64,000 nucleotides of DNA, taken from positions 77,218,705 to 77,282,704 of the forward strand of contig CP136067.1 of NCBI GenBank assembly GCA_032622095.1. Reading direction: 5' to 3'. This document shows, in pieces, positions 36,511 to 50,000 of this stretch (position 1 is its first letter; each line of letters begins with the position of its first letter). The notes beneath the pieces were generated by a model. It was not told where the DNA came from and made no database searches. It saw nothing but the letters and a program-made list of their open reading frames with translations. Source of the DNA: Siphonodentalium dalli (taxonomy: Eukaryota > Mollusca > Scaphopoda > Gadilida > Siphonodentaliidae). The position numbers were made by a program, and so were the translations under genes.

Positions 36511-39092
36511 ATATACATGTATATTTGAAATCAAATGTTAGTAGCACGTCTACATGTGAACCCACAGAAGATTTACTTATAATGCCGTTAGCATTTAATA
36601 TATACGCACGTTGCCACTCAAATCTGGCACCATATGCATGGTTCTCTATATATATACACGACGAGATACCTGCGACAAATAAAGGTTTTAAATTGTGCGA
36701 ACGCGGCATATAAACATATATATTTGCAACAATACATAATTACAATATATAATTAATTTTGAGCAGCAATATAGGGTCGGTTGGTGCTATTCTGACGTAT
36801 CGGGTGTTTCCTTATATGTATATGCGTGACATATAACGTTCGCGTTGGATATGCGTGGTAATTGTCTCTTCATCGCAAACCTTGAAACTTCGATGCTGGA
36901 TGAGATGATCAGGTACATTGCAGTAAACAAGGCAGTGACTTTCGGCCCGTAACCACGTGCTGCACACTTTGTAGCACTGACATTTGAGAGATATATGTTA
37001 CCTGATGATCTTATAGATATGACAAGTAAATAGATCGCCCGAGCCCGCCATTTTAAGTGCAGAGCCATCTCATAAATCTGCTATGAGTAAGCTTCTGAAT
37101 TCACCAAGTACTTCATTCTTAAAGTGCTCGGCCAATTTTGAATAAACGATGGGGTCGAAATTGAAGGTGTATACCAGGGTTCCAGGTCTCCAATATCATA
37201 CAACAACATTAAACAGCTCTTGTTAGCCGTGTTTCACGGGAAATGCAATATAAAATATAAACTAGACTCGGCCACTTGCAATTCGCGCTTTATTTCTACA
37301 ATATTTCTATACTTGCATGGGGAGATAGCTCAACAAAAGCGGATATCTACTTGCTGTTATAGATCCTCTTCCCCCGTTTCTATTCTTCTCATGTTTTCAT
37401 AATCAAAATGGGGTTCATCATAATTAATTAATCGGGGCAAATAAATATTATTTAAATCAAACGAGACTTATATACACTATGAGCGATGTCATTTTCTTTT
37501 TGTCATTGACAAAATTAATGTAACAGCTACTGCTGACAATGTCTCTAAATCATTGAAAGGATATAACATATAATATACATTGATGGAAAAAGGAAAAAAG
37601 TCTGTTTCTGATAACACTTAAATTCTTGTCACAAACAAATTATTCATACACTAAAAATGATGGGAGGAATAGCTTATGCAGAAGATATTGTCTCGACTCA
37701 TGTTGTGACTACTTTTCATTTTTTATTTGGTTGAATTATTGAACCATTGGCATTACTGTTAACACTATATATAGTCGTGGCATTACTAAAAAAAACATTG
37801 GTCTCTACGTGAATTTGGAAATGCACGAAATAAAACATATAATCAGAATGTGCGTGAAAAGATTTGTTATGTGCCATGTACAATGTTACGGAGATTATTC
37901 AGTCATGACCAATGTGGCAGTTCTTCGCGGTCGTAATGAATGATCCAATGCTACTGGGTATTAGGCCATAAATAACACGTTCTGTCTTCACACCTCGCAC
38001 ACTTCATTGCCGGCACGACCCACACTTTGTGTAAAGCAGCCATATTTATGCCCATACCGTTCTGAGAATTATTGCACCATCTTCATATGTTTCGCATAAA
38101 TACTACACAATGTATGGTTTATGTTTCTTTTATAATTATTTTATTCCTATGGACTGCCTCGTACGCTTATTTCACTCTCGCTGTTCTGTTGAGATCTCGA
38201 GGAATTCGCCACTTGTATGCTCCCTGCGTACTAATAGCCTGCAATGTGACAAGCCATATAATTCCACATGTGCTTTATGAATTTAAACTTGACTGGGGTC
38301 ACTGAGAAGAATAATCTGGTACACAATTTACACAACTGACGATCAGACTGGAGGATGCATAGCATGTAACTCTGTTGATTGTTGGACTTTTGCGTCACGT
38401 ATATCCAGAACAACAGCTTTCGATACTGTAAAGCAAGTTAATTTTAATGAAGAAAAGCACTGTACTGCCTACCAGTTGTGGCAGCAGTTGGTGTTGGTAG
38501 GGCACTTTTCCCATTCTAAATTAAGCATTTGCACAAGAGTCAGAAAAATGCAAGGGGCTGGAACCCCTGCATGCATACACACTGCCTACTCGCTATCCGG
38601 AATATACTCCAGACCGGGCAGGTGTGGCATACTCACACGGTTTTGATGGTATATATATGCTATATTCAGATATACTTCTTGTGGTCGACTCTATGGTGGA
38701 ATGGGTCACTCTTAACTACCAAACGTGGGAATGAGTAATCAGGCTTCTAACTAACCCTTATTTTACTAACTACTTATTTGCAAGTAATGGTTTCCTTATG
38801 AAATGTTAAGATATTTAAGCTCAACAAACGTGTAGGCCGTTTTGTTGAACATATTATTTGTACATTACCCATATATATCGGAACCCTTCTTCTCTTGTAT
38901 TATATGATCGTCTGTCTGCGGTTTGTGTATATTTCTTAAAATCCCTCCAGACGAATAATAGACCATTCCAATGATTACTTAGACTAATCCATTGAGTAAA
39001 GAAAGGGTTAAAATGTGAATAGGTTATAGACGGCTTCTATTACGAACGGGTGCACGTAGTACACGAAGCACCGTCTGCTAAAATCTGACGTC
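36511..39092. other. 2.6 kb with no supported gene
   Basis: AT-rich. A 93-codon minus frame (36787-37068) and a hydrophobic 77-codon plus frame (38072-38305) were examined; neither shows a recognisable domain, signal or splice context. Confidence 0.4.
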
Positions 39093-39602
39093 ATGTGTGC
39101 TATCTGTCCCTTATGTTCACACATTGTAGCTGTTAAGTTTCCGACTGATCAAAGCTATAAGCTTGTGACATCCTTGTATCTGATAAATGCTTCATGTATT
39201 AACCAGGATGTGATGTGTTTTGCTCAACCATATTCCACAGCATACGCCAATTTGAGCGGGGAAACCAACCGCTTGTACAGGTTCCAACTGTTGCAAGAGG
39301 ATGACCATATTGATCATAAGCCAATTATAAAATTTAACCTATGTGATGCTAACAAATATTCGTACAATTTTACAGTATTGTGGCTTGTGGCATGTCACGG
39401 ACGGTTTGTTGTAAACAATTTATACTCTCATTTAAAAGAAAATAGGCCATATATAGTGTACGGCGAATGGGCTCTGTGCATGCCGATTACGTTGTATTTC
39501 ATTTTCTTAAATAACACGTGTTTACATATATATTGGTACCGATTCTGTTGTGTTTTACAAACTCAATGTCGTCTTTCCGAACTCATGCGTCAAGGGAGGT
39601 AA
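39093..39602 (+). CDS. Unrecognised 169-codon open frame, possible exon
   Basis: This is the longest ATG-to-stop frame in the window and contains no simple repeat. The product would have 11 or so cysteines, two NxS/T sites (near residues 53 and 91), a charged middle (LLQEDDHIDHKPIIKF) and a strongly hydrophobic stretch near residues 128-150 (MPITLYFIFLNNTCLHIYWY), which could cross a membrane. The C-terminus runs into CAAGGGAGGTAATTCCC, a common molluscan repeat word. I do not recognise a family. At this base composition a frame of this size is unlikely but not impossible by chance in 64 kb. It may be a single-exon gene, an exon, or noise. Confidence 0.2.
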   Translation: MCAICPLCSHIVAVKFPTDQSYKLVTSLYLINASCINQDVMCFAQPYSTAYANLSGETNRLYRFQLLQEDDHIDHKPIIKFNLCDANKYSYNFTVLWLVACHGRFVVNNLYSHLKENRPYIVYGEWALCMPITLYFIFLNNTCLHIYWYRFCCVLQTQCRLSELMRQGR

Positions 39603-41744
39603 TTCCCACATGGCCAATGAAATTCTTATCTCGTTATAAACGAGATTACCGTTTTATTACCCTTCGATTGGGACTCAGACAAGGCGACACATGAAAGGCC
39701 GAAAATTCGATTGTACGGATAATAATGATTTACTCAGCCACGGCTAATGGAAACGAGTTATATTGGCATCTGGGTCTCCGAGATGAAGTCATGTTAATCA
39801 TCTCTATAGCCTGTCAGGTCGGTGATGTCCCCGGGAAACACTGTATTGTCGTAGTGATATCAGAATCATCATTTCGCTAAGTCGATAGACTGATGATATT
39901 GACTCCAGTGGTATATAGGCATTCGTTTAGGAGCCAGTTGTTCCTATATCTCGTTTGGAACACTGACGGTTTCAGAAGCTTGGAAAATGTAAAGAGAAAT
40001 GAATAAAAACAACAACACTGTTACGACATTCCTTATCCAAAGCTCTTGAATTGTGTTTGGAAGCAGATGTCTTGACCATCATCATATAGGAACATGTATA
40101 CATTTTGCAGTAATGCCGTCAATACAGAATATACGGATACAATGTTGAAATTTCTGGGTTTTTAATTGTCGCAACCCACCATCAAGGGAACGTAGTTTTC
40201 TCTTGTCAGATTTCGGACCCCCGCCCCTCCAACGCAATTATTGTCCAATGGAAGTTTGCGACCAGACCCTCCTCCATAATTTTACGCAAAACGATGCAAA
40301 TACCATACTAAGGCAGGCGTTTTAAGAACCATGCAGCTGAATTGCAAATAGACTTGTAATTTACACGTATATACATTTGATAGTATTGGCCCCTGTAGCC
40401 ATGGTACATATGTTATAAGTATAATGTGAGGCTGTGCGTCACCAAGTGTGCCTGTTGTTATAATCACAGTTCTTGGAAATTATACTATAATCCGCCGATA
40501 AACACGCATACCCATCACTGATAGTAATATAGTCTACATTATTACAGGAATGGGCATGCATCTTTGTCTGCTGATTTTAATATTTTATTAAATTTCCAAC
40601 AACTGTGATTATGGCATATCCGTAAAATCAATAGCATTAACATTACAATTGTCATCTATTTGAAATTAGTCGAAATTAGACCAAAACATATTTTTATATT
40701 GAATGTTGTGGAGCCAATTATGGCTAACAATTAAAGAGCGTTTTGTGTTACCATTTTCGGATATTGTGAAACACAACGAGCGTTTATCTTCATCGCTAAT
40801 GTGGCACCAGGATCCCAAGTCTGAACGCTTGTCGACATGTGCGGCTTGTTTGTAATGTATACAGATATATATAACATATATTATGAATACTATTATTTCA
40901 TTTAGATCACACCATTGAGATAGTTTCATTTATATGCAATACATTATAACATAACTAGATACGGAGATTGCATTTTCAAAGGAGTAAACGAAGAGACCCA
41001 AACGTAACCTTAAGTGTAACCCCGAGGATTCATGGGAAGGACCACCAATGTCCGCGTCGAATATTTACGAGTTTCTTCAGTCATCACTATCCGTTTGTTG
41101 TAGACAACACACGTCTTGTGTTTTTATTCGATGATTTATAATCTGACTGTGTGGGGTCTTTGATTCACTCTGGTATAGATATCACCTCGAATAAACGCAT
41201 TCGCTCATGTGCATTTGCACTGTTCCGTCTGTGTGCGAATACTTACTATTTGCAGCGGGCCGTTCTGGTTCACACAAATTACCGCGGAGTAGGTCGCCAT
41301 TATTGAGGATCAAGGCTTTGGCGATTTCTACAAAGAGGGAGAAAATCAACCCTGGTTAAGTGGTCCAACAATAGGAGTCACTGAAGTGAATGGTTTCCCA
41401 TTTACGACAGTGTTAATGTTTCAGCCAAATTTACTGAATTGAAGCCTGCAGGCCACCCAGTGATCTTTACCCAGCCAGATTGACACCAGATGATTATGAA
41501 AATGCAAGAACAAAAAAACAGAGGTCAAGTGATTACTTTTTAAATAAATCCCCAATCCGACAGTTCTACCCCGCAGCAAAATTTTACCTGGAAAACCCCA
41601 TAACTACAGCAACTAACCGACATCATATTTAGATATGACGTACAAATCAAATAAACACGATCTTTAATTTACGTGTCACGTGTATAAGGTGAAGACCATT
41701 ATTCAGTTACCTCGCTCAAATTTATCTCCCTAATTCCAATATAG
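39603..41744. other. No supported gene; family A fragment at 40716-40790
   Basis: The only repeat recognised is AATTAAAGAGCGTTTTGTGT...TTTCGGATATTGTG...GAGCGTTTATC, the two-box centre of dispersed family A, at 40716-40790. The surrounding sequence is unremarkable. Confidence 0.45.
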
Positions 41745-43675
41745 ATATATGCATGATGTGTGGGTCCCGTCAAAGTGTTATTATAACAGTGGGTCCTGTC
41801 ATAATGCCATGTGATGATGGTGGGACCTGCTATAGTGCTAAGATTATGGTGCACACGTGTCGGGCTATAGTGATATGATGATAGTCGGTCATGTCCTAAT
41901 GCTATGGTGATGGTGGGTCATGATATAGTGTTATGGTGTTAATGTGTCCTGCTATAGAGATATTATGATAGTCGGTCATGTCCTAATGCTATGGTGATGG
42001 TGGGTCATGCTATAGTGCTATGGTGTTAATGTGTCCTACTATAGTGATATGATGACTATAGTTCTGGCTATAGTGATATGATAGTCGGTCATGTCCTAAT
42101 GCTATGGTGATGGTGATTGTAGTTCGGGCTATAGTGATATGATGATAGTCGGTCATGTCCTAATGCTATGGTGATGTGGGTCATGATATAGTGCTATGGT
42201 GCTTATGCGTCCTATACTATAGTGATATGATGGTAGTTCGGGCTATAGTGATGTGATAGTCGGTCGTGTCATAATGCTATGGTGATGGTGGGTCATGCTA
42301 TAGTGCTATGTTGTTAATGCGTCCTGCTATAGAGATATTATGATAGTCGGTCATGTCCTAATGCTATGGTGATGGTGGGTCATGCTATAGTGCTATGGTG
42401 TTAATGCGTCCTGCTATAGAGATATTGTGATAGTCGGTCATGTCCTAATGCTATGGTGATGGTGGGTCATGCTATAGTGCTATGGTGTTAATGCGTCCTG
42501 CTATAGAGATATTATGATAGTCGGTCATGTCCCAATGCTATGGTGATGGTGGGTCATGCTATAGTGCTATGTTGTTAATGCGTCCTGCTATAGTGATATG
42601 ATAGTCGGCCATGTCCTGATGATATGGTGATGGTGGGTCACGATATAGTGGCATGGTGTTAATGCGTCCTGCTATAGTGATATGATGATAGTCGGCCATG
42701 TCCTGATGATATGGTGATGGTGGGTCATGCTATAGTGGCATGGTGTTAATGCGTCCTGCTATAGTGATATGACAGTCGGTCATGTCCTGATGCTATGGTG
42801 ATGGTGGGTCACGATATAGTGCTATGGTGTTAATGCGTCCTGCTATAGTGATATGATAGTCGGTCATGTCCTAATGCTATGGTGATGGTGGGTCATGATA
42901 TAGTGCTATGGTGTTAATGCGTCCTGCTATAGTGATATGATAGTCGGTCATGTCCTAATGCTATGGTGATGGTGGGTCATGATATAGTGCTATGGTGTTA
43001 ATGCGTCCTGCTATAGTGATATGATAGTCGGTCATGTCCTAATGCTATGGTGATGGTGGGTCATGATATAGTGCTATGGTGTTAATGTGTCCTGCTATAG
43101 TGCTAAGATTATGGTGCACATGTGTCGGGCTATATGTGTCCTACTATATAGTGATATGATGATTGTAATTCGGGCTATAGTGATATGATAGTCGGTCATG
43201 TCCTAATGATATGGTGATGGTGGGTCATGGCATAGTGCTATGGTGTTAATGTGTCCTACTATATAGTGATATGATAGTCGGTCATGTCCTAATGCTATGG
43301 TGAGTAATGATATAGTGCTATGGTGTTAATGTGTCCTACTATAGTGATATGATGACTATAGTTCGGGCTATAGTGATATGATAGTGGGGCATGTCCTAAT
43401 ACTATGGTGATGGTGATTGTAGTTCGGGCTATAGTTATATGATGATAGTCGGTCATGTCCTAATGCTATGGTGATGGTGGGTCATGATATAGTGTTATGG
43501 TGTTAATGTGTCTTGCTATAGTGATATGATGATGATAGTTCCTGTCATAGCGATATGATGGTGGATCCTGCCACAGTGATATGATGACGGTTGGTCCTGT
43601 CACATTGATTTTATGGTGGATTGTCTTGCTATCGTTATAAGATGATGGTTGGTCCTGCTATGGTGGTGGTGGTGG
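41745..43675 (+). repeat. 1.9-kb satellite with trimeric 84/87-bp higher-order repeat
   Basis: Basic ~28-30-bp monomers (type CTATAGTGATATGATGATGG-TGGTCCTG) are seen singly at both edges (about 41750-41880 and 43500-43670). In the middle three diverged monomers form a unit that repeats as a block: one with ATAGTCGGTCATGTC, one with CTAATGCTATGGTGATGGTG, one with GTGTTAATGCGTCCTG. Starts of the TCGGTCATGTCC word near 42861, 42945 and 43029 are exactly 84 bp apart; those near 42348, 42435 and 42522 are 87 bp apart. About 18 blocks are present, with edge blocks rearranged. Stops occur in all frames, so it is not coding. Confidence 0.9.
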
Positions 43676-43925
43676 AACATAAAAGAGCGTTCCTTGTTAG
43701 TCTATTACTGATATGGTAAAAATAAAGAGCGTTTATTTAACTTCTGTGCATAAAATTGAAAACAGGCGGAAAATGGCTGAAACCATGGCAAGAATTTTGG
43801 AGAGCATATGAATCCGGTTTATATATCTATATTTCGTGTAATTGTCAACCTATCTAATACCTCCTTCCAAATTACGTAGACAAAATTTGGAAGCTCTAAT
43901 GAGCCATGCCCGTTTAATTGTCTGA
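43676..43925 (+). repeat. Dispersed family A, copy 5 (3' part)
   Basis: Begins right at the satellite edge with ACATAAAAGAGCGTTCCTTG, has both boxes (second: GATATGGTAAAAATAAAGAGC), AGAGCATATGAATCCGG, CCTCCTTCCAAATTACGTAG and ends AATGAGCCATGCCCGTTTAA. The 5' part of the family is missing, as if the satellite replaced it. Confidence 0.8.
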
Positions 43926-45413
43926 ACGCCGATAAAATGTCACCGAGCACTCGTCCCCAGAGAAAAAATTGTTTTATTGGGGACCCAAAAAAATCGAACT
44001 TCGGACCCAAAAAAATCGAACTTCGGTAACAATCTTTAAAAAATTGAAATTAGAATGGTAAGGGGAATAACTCTGTGAAAATGATTTTGTTTGTCGACCA
44101 CATACATGTTTCACGTTAGCAGGATATAGCTATCAATATCCTAACGTTTCAATTGTCTACAATTGAGATTGTGGGAGTAGTTGATTACACAATGAAGGTA
44201 TCCAAACTCTATGTAAAGTATAAGGGGAATAACTCAGTCGCCCATAAATTTTTCGGGAGACAAGAATGATTACATCGAACCTGGTCCGTGCATGGTGGGT
44301 TTTTAGATTATCAGATATCGACTTTTAAAAATGGGTATAAGTTCATAATATAACCAAAACCAAACGTCTTCCAATAGCTCGAAATACTAAATCCCGTTAT
44401 TCTGAATTTGGTTGTCCTTGTGGATCTCCAAGGTTCATGCATGTTACGAATGGTGTTGATTATAATTATTATCTTTCATTGTTTTGTGTTTTTTGGTAAG
44501 AGGAAAATTGACTTGGAAATGTTTTGACTAATTTTGATACACCTAATTAGGCCTATATATTTCTTATTTTAACAAGGTCGGGTGTTGGTTATTACTTGCA
44601 GCTATATGGTCTCCCTATGTATACGTTCGGTTCACACACTGACAATATCATTGTTCATGTTTGTGTGATACTCTTTGTTATTACAGAGCATACCCATTCC
44701 GCTGTGTCACATTTAGTATGGGCTAAAAATGAAACGGTTGATTGCCTGATTGAAACTAGCCTGATATCTAATGGCAGACGTCAGGCGTGCGTCCCTCTTA
44801 TCCTTGTCCGCATGACAACTTGAGTGTGAAATTCAATTTCTGGTAGGTGCATGGTTTACATTTGAGGAAGTGCAGCCAAGTTCGAATATGGTGTCGGTCC
44901 GATGATTTTTGACAGAGTTATGTCATTTTCGACTTAGAAATCGCTGTTTTCGGGTTTTCCGCATATATATAGTAACTTCAGCACCAACCGAATTCTTGAT
45001 ATTTGGCATGTAGTACTCATTTGAGAAGACGCAGGCCTATGGGAAGCCAAATAAATAATTGAGCTTAAGTGCAATAAGGAATCCCTAATTGTGCTTAATC
45101 GCAATAAGCATATTTCTTATTACACTTAAGCGCAATCAGAATATTCCTTAATTACACCATTATTGCGCTAAAGCGAATTAATATATCCCTCATGAGATCA
45201 CCCCTCTGCAAATCGTAGAATCCGAATAGGCCTACATGTGGACAGTCACATTTAAACTCCACCCATTGCACTATGGACTACACCATTTGAATTATAGGGA
45301 GTTTATGTAAGCACAATAAAGTGTATTCCTTATTAGATATTTCCTTATTGCGCTTAGATCTTTCCATATTGCACTTAAGCGCAATTAGAGATTTCTTAAT
45401 GATCTTAAAGATA
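43926..45413. other. Small degenerate repeats, no gene
   Basis: AAGGGGAATAACTC occurs at 44059 and 44221. The stretch 44882-44945 is an inverted copy of the 55195-55690 monomer (TTCGAATATGG...GACAGAGTTATGTC...TTTTCGACTTAGAA). From 45060 to 45400 the word CTTAAGCGCAATAAG and its inversion recur at least six times with ATTCCTTATT spacers, forming local hairpins. Confidence 0.6.
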
Positions 45414-45924
45414 CGGGCAGCGTTGTCGGTACATGGGTATGCTGTTAAAATATTCACCTCCGTCAAAAACCGCCATAAACAGAAATAATAGTAAAATATA
45501 GACAAACCTTGTTCTTATACCAATCAGAAATATGGCATAAAAGTATGTTATTGTCAAATGTTTTGCCTTTGTTATGGAAACAAAGCAAAAAACGTTACAG
45601 GACCTGGCTTTTGTTTAGATCCGGATATGGTAAACATAAAGAGCGCTGTTTGTTACTGTTTTCCTGATATGGAAATAATAAAGAGCGTTTTTATAATTTG
45701 ATTGTGATTAACCAATATAATTGCGCTGTGTTATATAAACAGAAGCAAAACTTCTGTAACACAAGCAGGCTCTTGTTTACTTACACCATCGTACGTCTTG
45801 AAGACAATATACTATTTACGCGCTGATTATGTTTGGCATATGAACAAAACTATATATATTTTAATATTCCTTCTGTTGATGGCGATTTGAACAAATATGA
45901 ATATTTCTGCAACGAACGCCGCCC
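45414..45924. mobile_element. 511-bp MITE (family B), copy 2
   Basis: Same element as 24092-24599: ends CGGGCAGCGTTGTCGG and CAACGAACGCCGCCC, shared AAATATTCACCTCCGTCAAA, both GATATGG...AAAGAGCG boxes (45623-45645 and 45666-45684), and a long identical 3' half including ACGCGCTGATTATGTTTGGC. Here both boxes read AAAGAGCG. The flanks TTAAAGAT and TTGAAAAT are only loosely alike. Confidence 0.8.
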
Positions 45925-46895
45925 TTGAAAATTATTTATTAAATGTCAAATTGGCTTCCCATACAGGCCAACATTTGTGTTGTATTTTGCCTATTTCTTG
46001 GTGCCGGCATGTAAAATATCACCCTTCATAATCATTACGAACATCTCAACTGAAATTAATCGATGACAAAACAATGCAGTCGAAGATAAATAACAAGAAA
46101 TATAACCAACAGAATGCTAAGTCAGATCAAGAAAAAGTCCATCTCCAGCTGATATTCGACCTGGCTAAAGCCGTGTCCCCACAAAGAATACAAAAATCAT
46201 TTGTAGGATTGGCCGATTAAGCGCTGACCACTCCATATTTTTATTACCTTGTTTCGGGAGCACTTAAATTTCGGCCGGGCTAAAATATTCAAATTATGGC
46301 GGTCATCTTATTATCTGCGCTCGATTCAGGATTTTATGGCAGGGGATGTCAATTGTAGTTAGGTTTAATCACGCGATCAAACCATCGGTCCAAGATTCCT
46401 CATCGGATTTGAAAATATGGATTAAACCTTATGATCATTTGTTGGGGATTATTTATGGGACACATACAGACCTCAGACAGAGAATGTGTTTTGTTGCGAG
46501 AATCAATGTCAGTGTCACATATAATGAAGAAATTTGCCATGCCTGAACTGGCCCAGAATTTGGTACATGCCGGAATAAAGTGAAAGTGACGAGTTTGTCA
46601 ATTTCTGATATAATAATAAGTTATTGTTATCATTTCGAAATTTGATGACAATTTGAACGCAAGGGTTGCATAATGTCAATTTCAGTTTTTAGAATATATA
46701 ACAATGCATTTCCGCCATGAGGGCCATCCACGAAGATATGACAGGTCTCGTCAGAGATACCATGTTTGGTTTGTTGATAAATTGTCAGATAAGTCCAAAT
46801 TAGGTGTTGTGGGAAGCCAACGGGTATTTTATAAATACCGCGAACTGAAATTAAGCGAAATGCTAAACCTGTGGACTATTTAAAGCTTTCAGTAT
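45925..46895. other. No recognised feature
   Basis: Unique-looking sequence; a 66-codon frame at 46346-46546 has no motif. Confidence 0.4.
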
Positions 46896-46946
46896 GGGAG
46901 AGAGAGGGGCGGAGAGAGAGAGAGAGAGGGAGAGAGGGGAGAGAGG

Positions 46947-47039
<93 letters not shown>

Positions 47040-47040
47040 A
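46896..47040 (+). repeat. (GA)n microsatellite, ~83 bp perfect
   Basis: Perfect GA from about 46952 to 47034, preceded by interrupted purine-rich sequence. Arg-Glu and Leu-Ser frames on both strands are artefacts. Confidence 0.95.
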
Positions 47041-50000
47041 AGGGCGAACATTAATTGGAAACGAATATTCGTCCGTATAGAAATGCCGACAATTAGTATT
47101 GGAAATATAATGTGCAGCACTGCGACATTTCACCATTAAAGTTCACGGTACATGCGCAGTCCGCCATTATCACTACGGAACACGTGTGGTGAGCCGGATT
47201 CTGATGCTGTACGTTGTGGCCAAAGTGTCGAGACCACGGCCTTAATTGCATTCTTATGCAAAATTCCGGTCGTTCCGCTATATGCAGCCGCTTTTTCTGC
47301 GACCACAAGGCGACGTTCTGGAGGCTTGAAGGGCAATAGAACATTCTTATGCAAAACTCGAAACTTTCTATGATGCACACGCGCTACTAGAAACTGTATA
47401 ATTCTAACATGTATAAAAATAACGAGACAATTCTATCATTTCACAAAAGGCCACCATCGACGATCGGATACTTTACTACAGCGCCCCCTGCTGGGATGCA
47501 ACAGAGGGTACAAAATGGTGCATTCCCACCTCTTATTGTTGGGTATAAATATCACGAATGCGTGCAAAATGTATCGGTTGCACCGAGTCTTTACAATACA
47601 CGACGAAGCCTAAAGTCCATTATCCAAATCTCAAAGGCTCCCGTGGAGGGTATGGGCAAACCACACACGATTGCTCAGCGGCGTAATGTGGGATTAAGTC
47701 TTGGTATTAGCTGTGTATAGAGACCGAAAACACACGGCCGGGTTATAACGTTTTCACGGTTCGCAGTCAAAAATAATTCATCGAAAATAAACGACCGTTA
47801 AATACATCTACCGAATACCATCAAACGAGGGCCGTCTATGTTTTAAATAGTTTTGCTGCAACGTTTTGTTTAGTTGTTGAAAGGTTTCAACTTGTGGTCT
47901 CAATTGTTTGCCTTTCTTTCATTACAACGATATTCCAATGAGACTGATGTGGTCTACTTTAAGATGTTTCAAGGGGGTCGACAATTGACAATTTTCTTAA
48001 TCAAATATCATAATCGGGATTTGTTGAGGTTGTTTAAGGTTGTTTACGTGTTGATCAACGAACAATCGTGATTGCTATAGTATGATTTGTTATATTTAAT
48101 TTTAGCTTCGAACCACGCAGGGGGAACGTTTCGTTTATTATTATAGAACTCCATATGAGTGTTAATTGAAGCTGAAATGGACTATTTAAATCATATACTG
48201 TCCATCTTGTATGATGCGAGTGTTATCGTTGTAATATTAATTAGTTCACGACATAGCTATGCATGGAACATTCCAATATCTTATTGCAACTCCAATTTAC
48301 ATAAATATTAAAATTATGTTTGTAGATATGTGCTATAATTAATCATCACACCTGATATTTCAACAAAATACAATTTCTTATCAACTACACAATGTCGTTG
48401 GTTATAATCATCTGGATTGTTTTGTGGTACCTAATACTATATTCTTAATTCAAGGGATTAGTGGTGACAAAGGCATGCTGTAAGTACTCTACATGTGTTC
48501 CACACTTGAACCGAACTTATTTCTCTTCACTATAATTCACTGATGATACTAAAACTTACAGTCTGGTATACGTGGTCATTAAAGGTAGACGGAGATCGTT
48601 CACCACAGTCTTGAGCTGAATAAAAGTTTCATTCTTTAGAAATTCCAACAAGAATAGTCGGAAATTTGAGTTGGGAATTTAGCGTAATATTTATTTCCCA
48701 CTCAACCATTAGATACCAAACAGTTTTATATAAACGGCGTCACATAATATATTGCTTCATGCATGTGAATAGAGCGGAAGTGCAGCTGGCTTCTGTTGCA
48801 TGTAAGACCATAACTGAAATATATTAGCCGTCTCCATGGCAACGAAGTGTTCTGAACTGCTCTGTCAGCTGGGAATTTGGTCTAAACCATGGGGAATTTG
48901 TACCTTCAATTTGGACAATCCCGGAAAATGAACCTGTACCAAATTCACAAGTCATGGACCTCTGCATGGTGTAAATATAGGATTTTACTGCGAAAAATGA
49001 AAGCGGACTTTATTTGATGTTCTAAAAGCTTGGAAATGATCCGTGCAATTACGTTTTTAATAAAGCTATTTCTTCTTTAATTTGTTGATAGCGGTAGAAA
49101 GATCCAAAAGTCGGCAATGTCCCAGCATGAAATAAAGGCATTATTTAGTAGCAACATCTCTTTCCAACAATATATGTATTCTTATTTTGCTTTTTTTTTT
49201 TGAAAGGTGAAAAACGTACAACCAAGATGACAGTATATACTACGTTTACAACCAAGATGACAGTATATACCACGTTTTGTCTTTTTTGTGGTCTCTTTAG
49301 TGGCCTTTTCCATTAATGCAAAATTATTTCGTGAACGCAACAGCGATAAACAAATAAAAAAGAGCGTTTAGTTTTTATATGTCCTGATATGAACAGTAAC
49401 GACCATTTCGTGCTGTGCAATAACACAACCATATATATTCGTCGAAATGGATGTAATATAACGCAAACAAAAAAGTAGATGGCCAACCTCATCATTTGAA
49501 TGAATTTCTATATTGATAATCAATCCCACATACATCATATATATTTAGCCACATGCAAAATTCGAAACAGTAAATGCGTTGTAAAATGCAACGCGCTGTT
49601 GCGCCCTTAAATCATTATACTATCGGCGAAAGATCTCGCTCCGCTTAACTACCATTGGCATTCTGTGACGATGACAAAGGACTCATACTTTTCTCAAATA
49701 TGTGTTTCATTTATACCTATAATTGTCCATCACATGATAACCGAAGCATTTTATGACATTATTAGAGGATATGAGTAAGGAGAAATAAAACCCATAAACA
49801 TTATCGTCCTCTGAGGTTTTTTCAATGCTCGTGAAACGTCGTCAGCTCAGTTTTTCATCAAAATATGTGCCTGTGAATATACCATAATAAATTTGATATT
49901 TACGATCGGGTATGTTACCCGGCAGGGAAACACCTGTGCACAGTTATTTGAGCGTGTATAGCGTTTGAACAGTTTCCCGTCATGAACACGCGAACGAAGA

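Noticed and set aside
46863-47139. Arg-Glu and Leu-Ser rich frames on both strands
   Set aside because: Translation of a (GA)n microsatellite.
47140-47400. CpG-richer patch with NRF1- and YY1-like words as a promoter
   Set aside because: No adjoining coding exon or conserved context; kept only as a remark.
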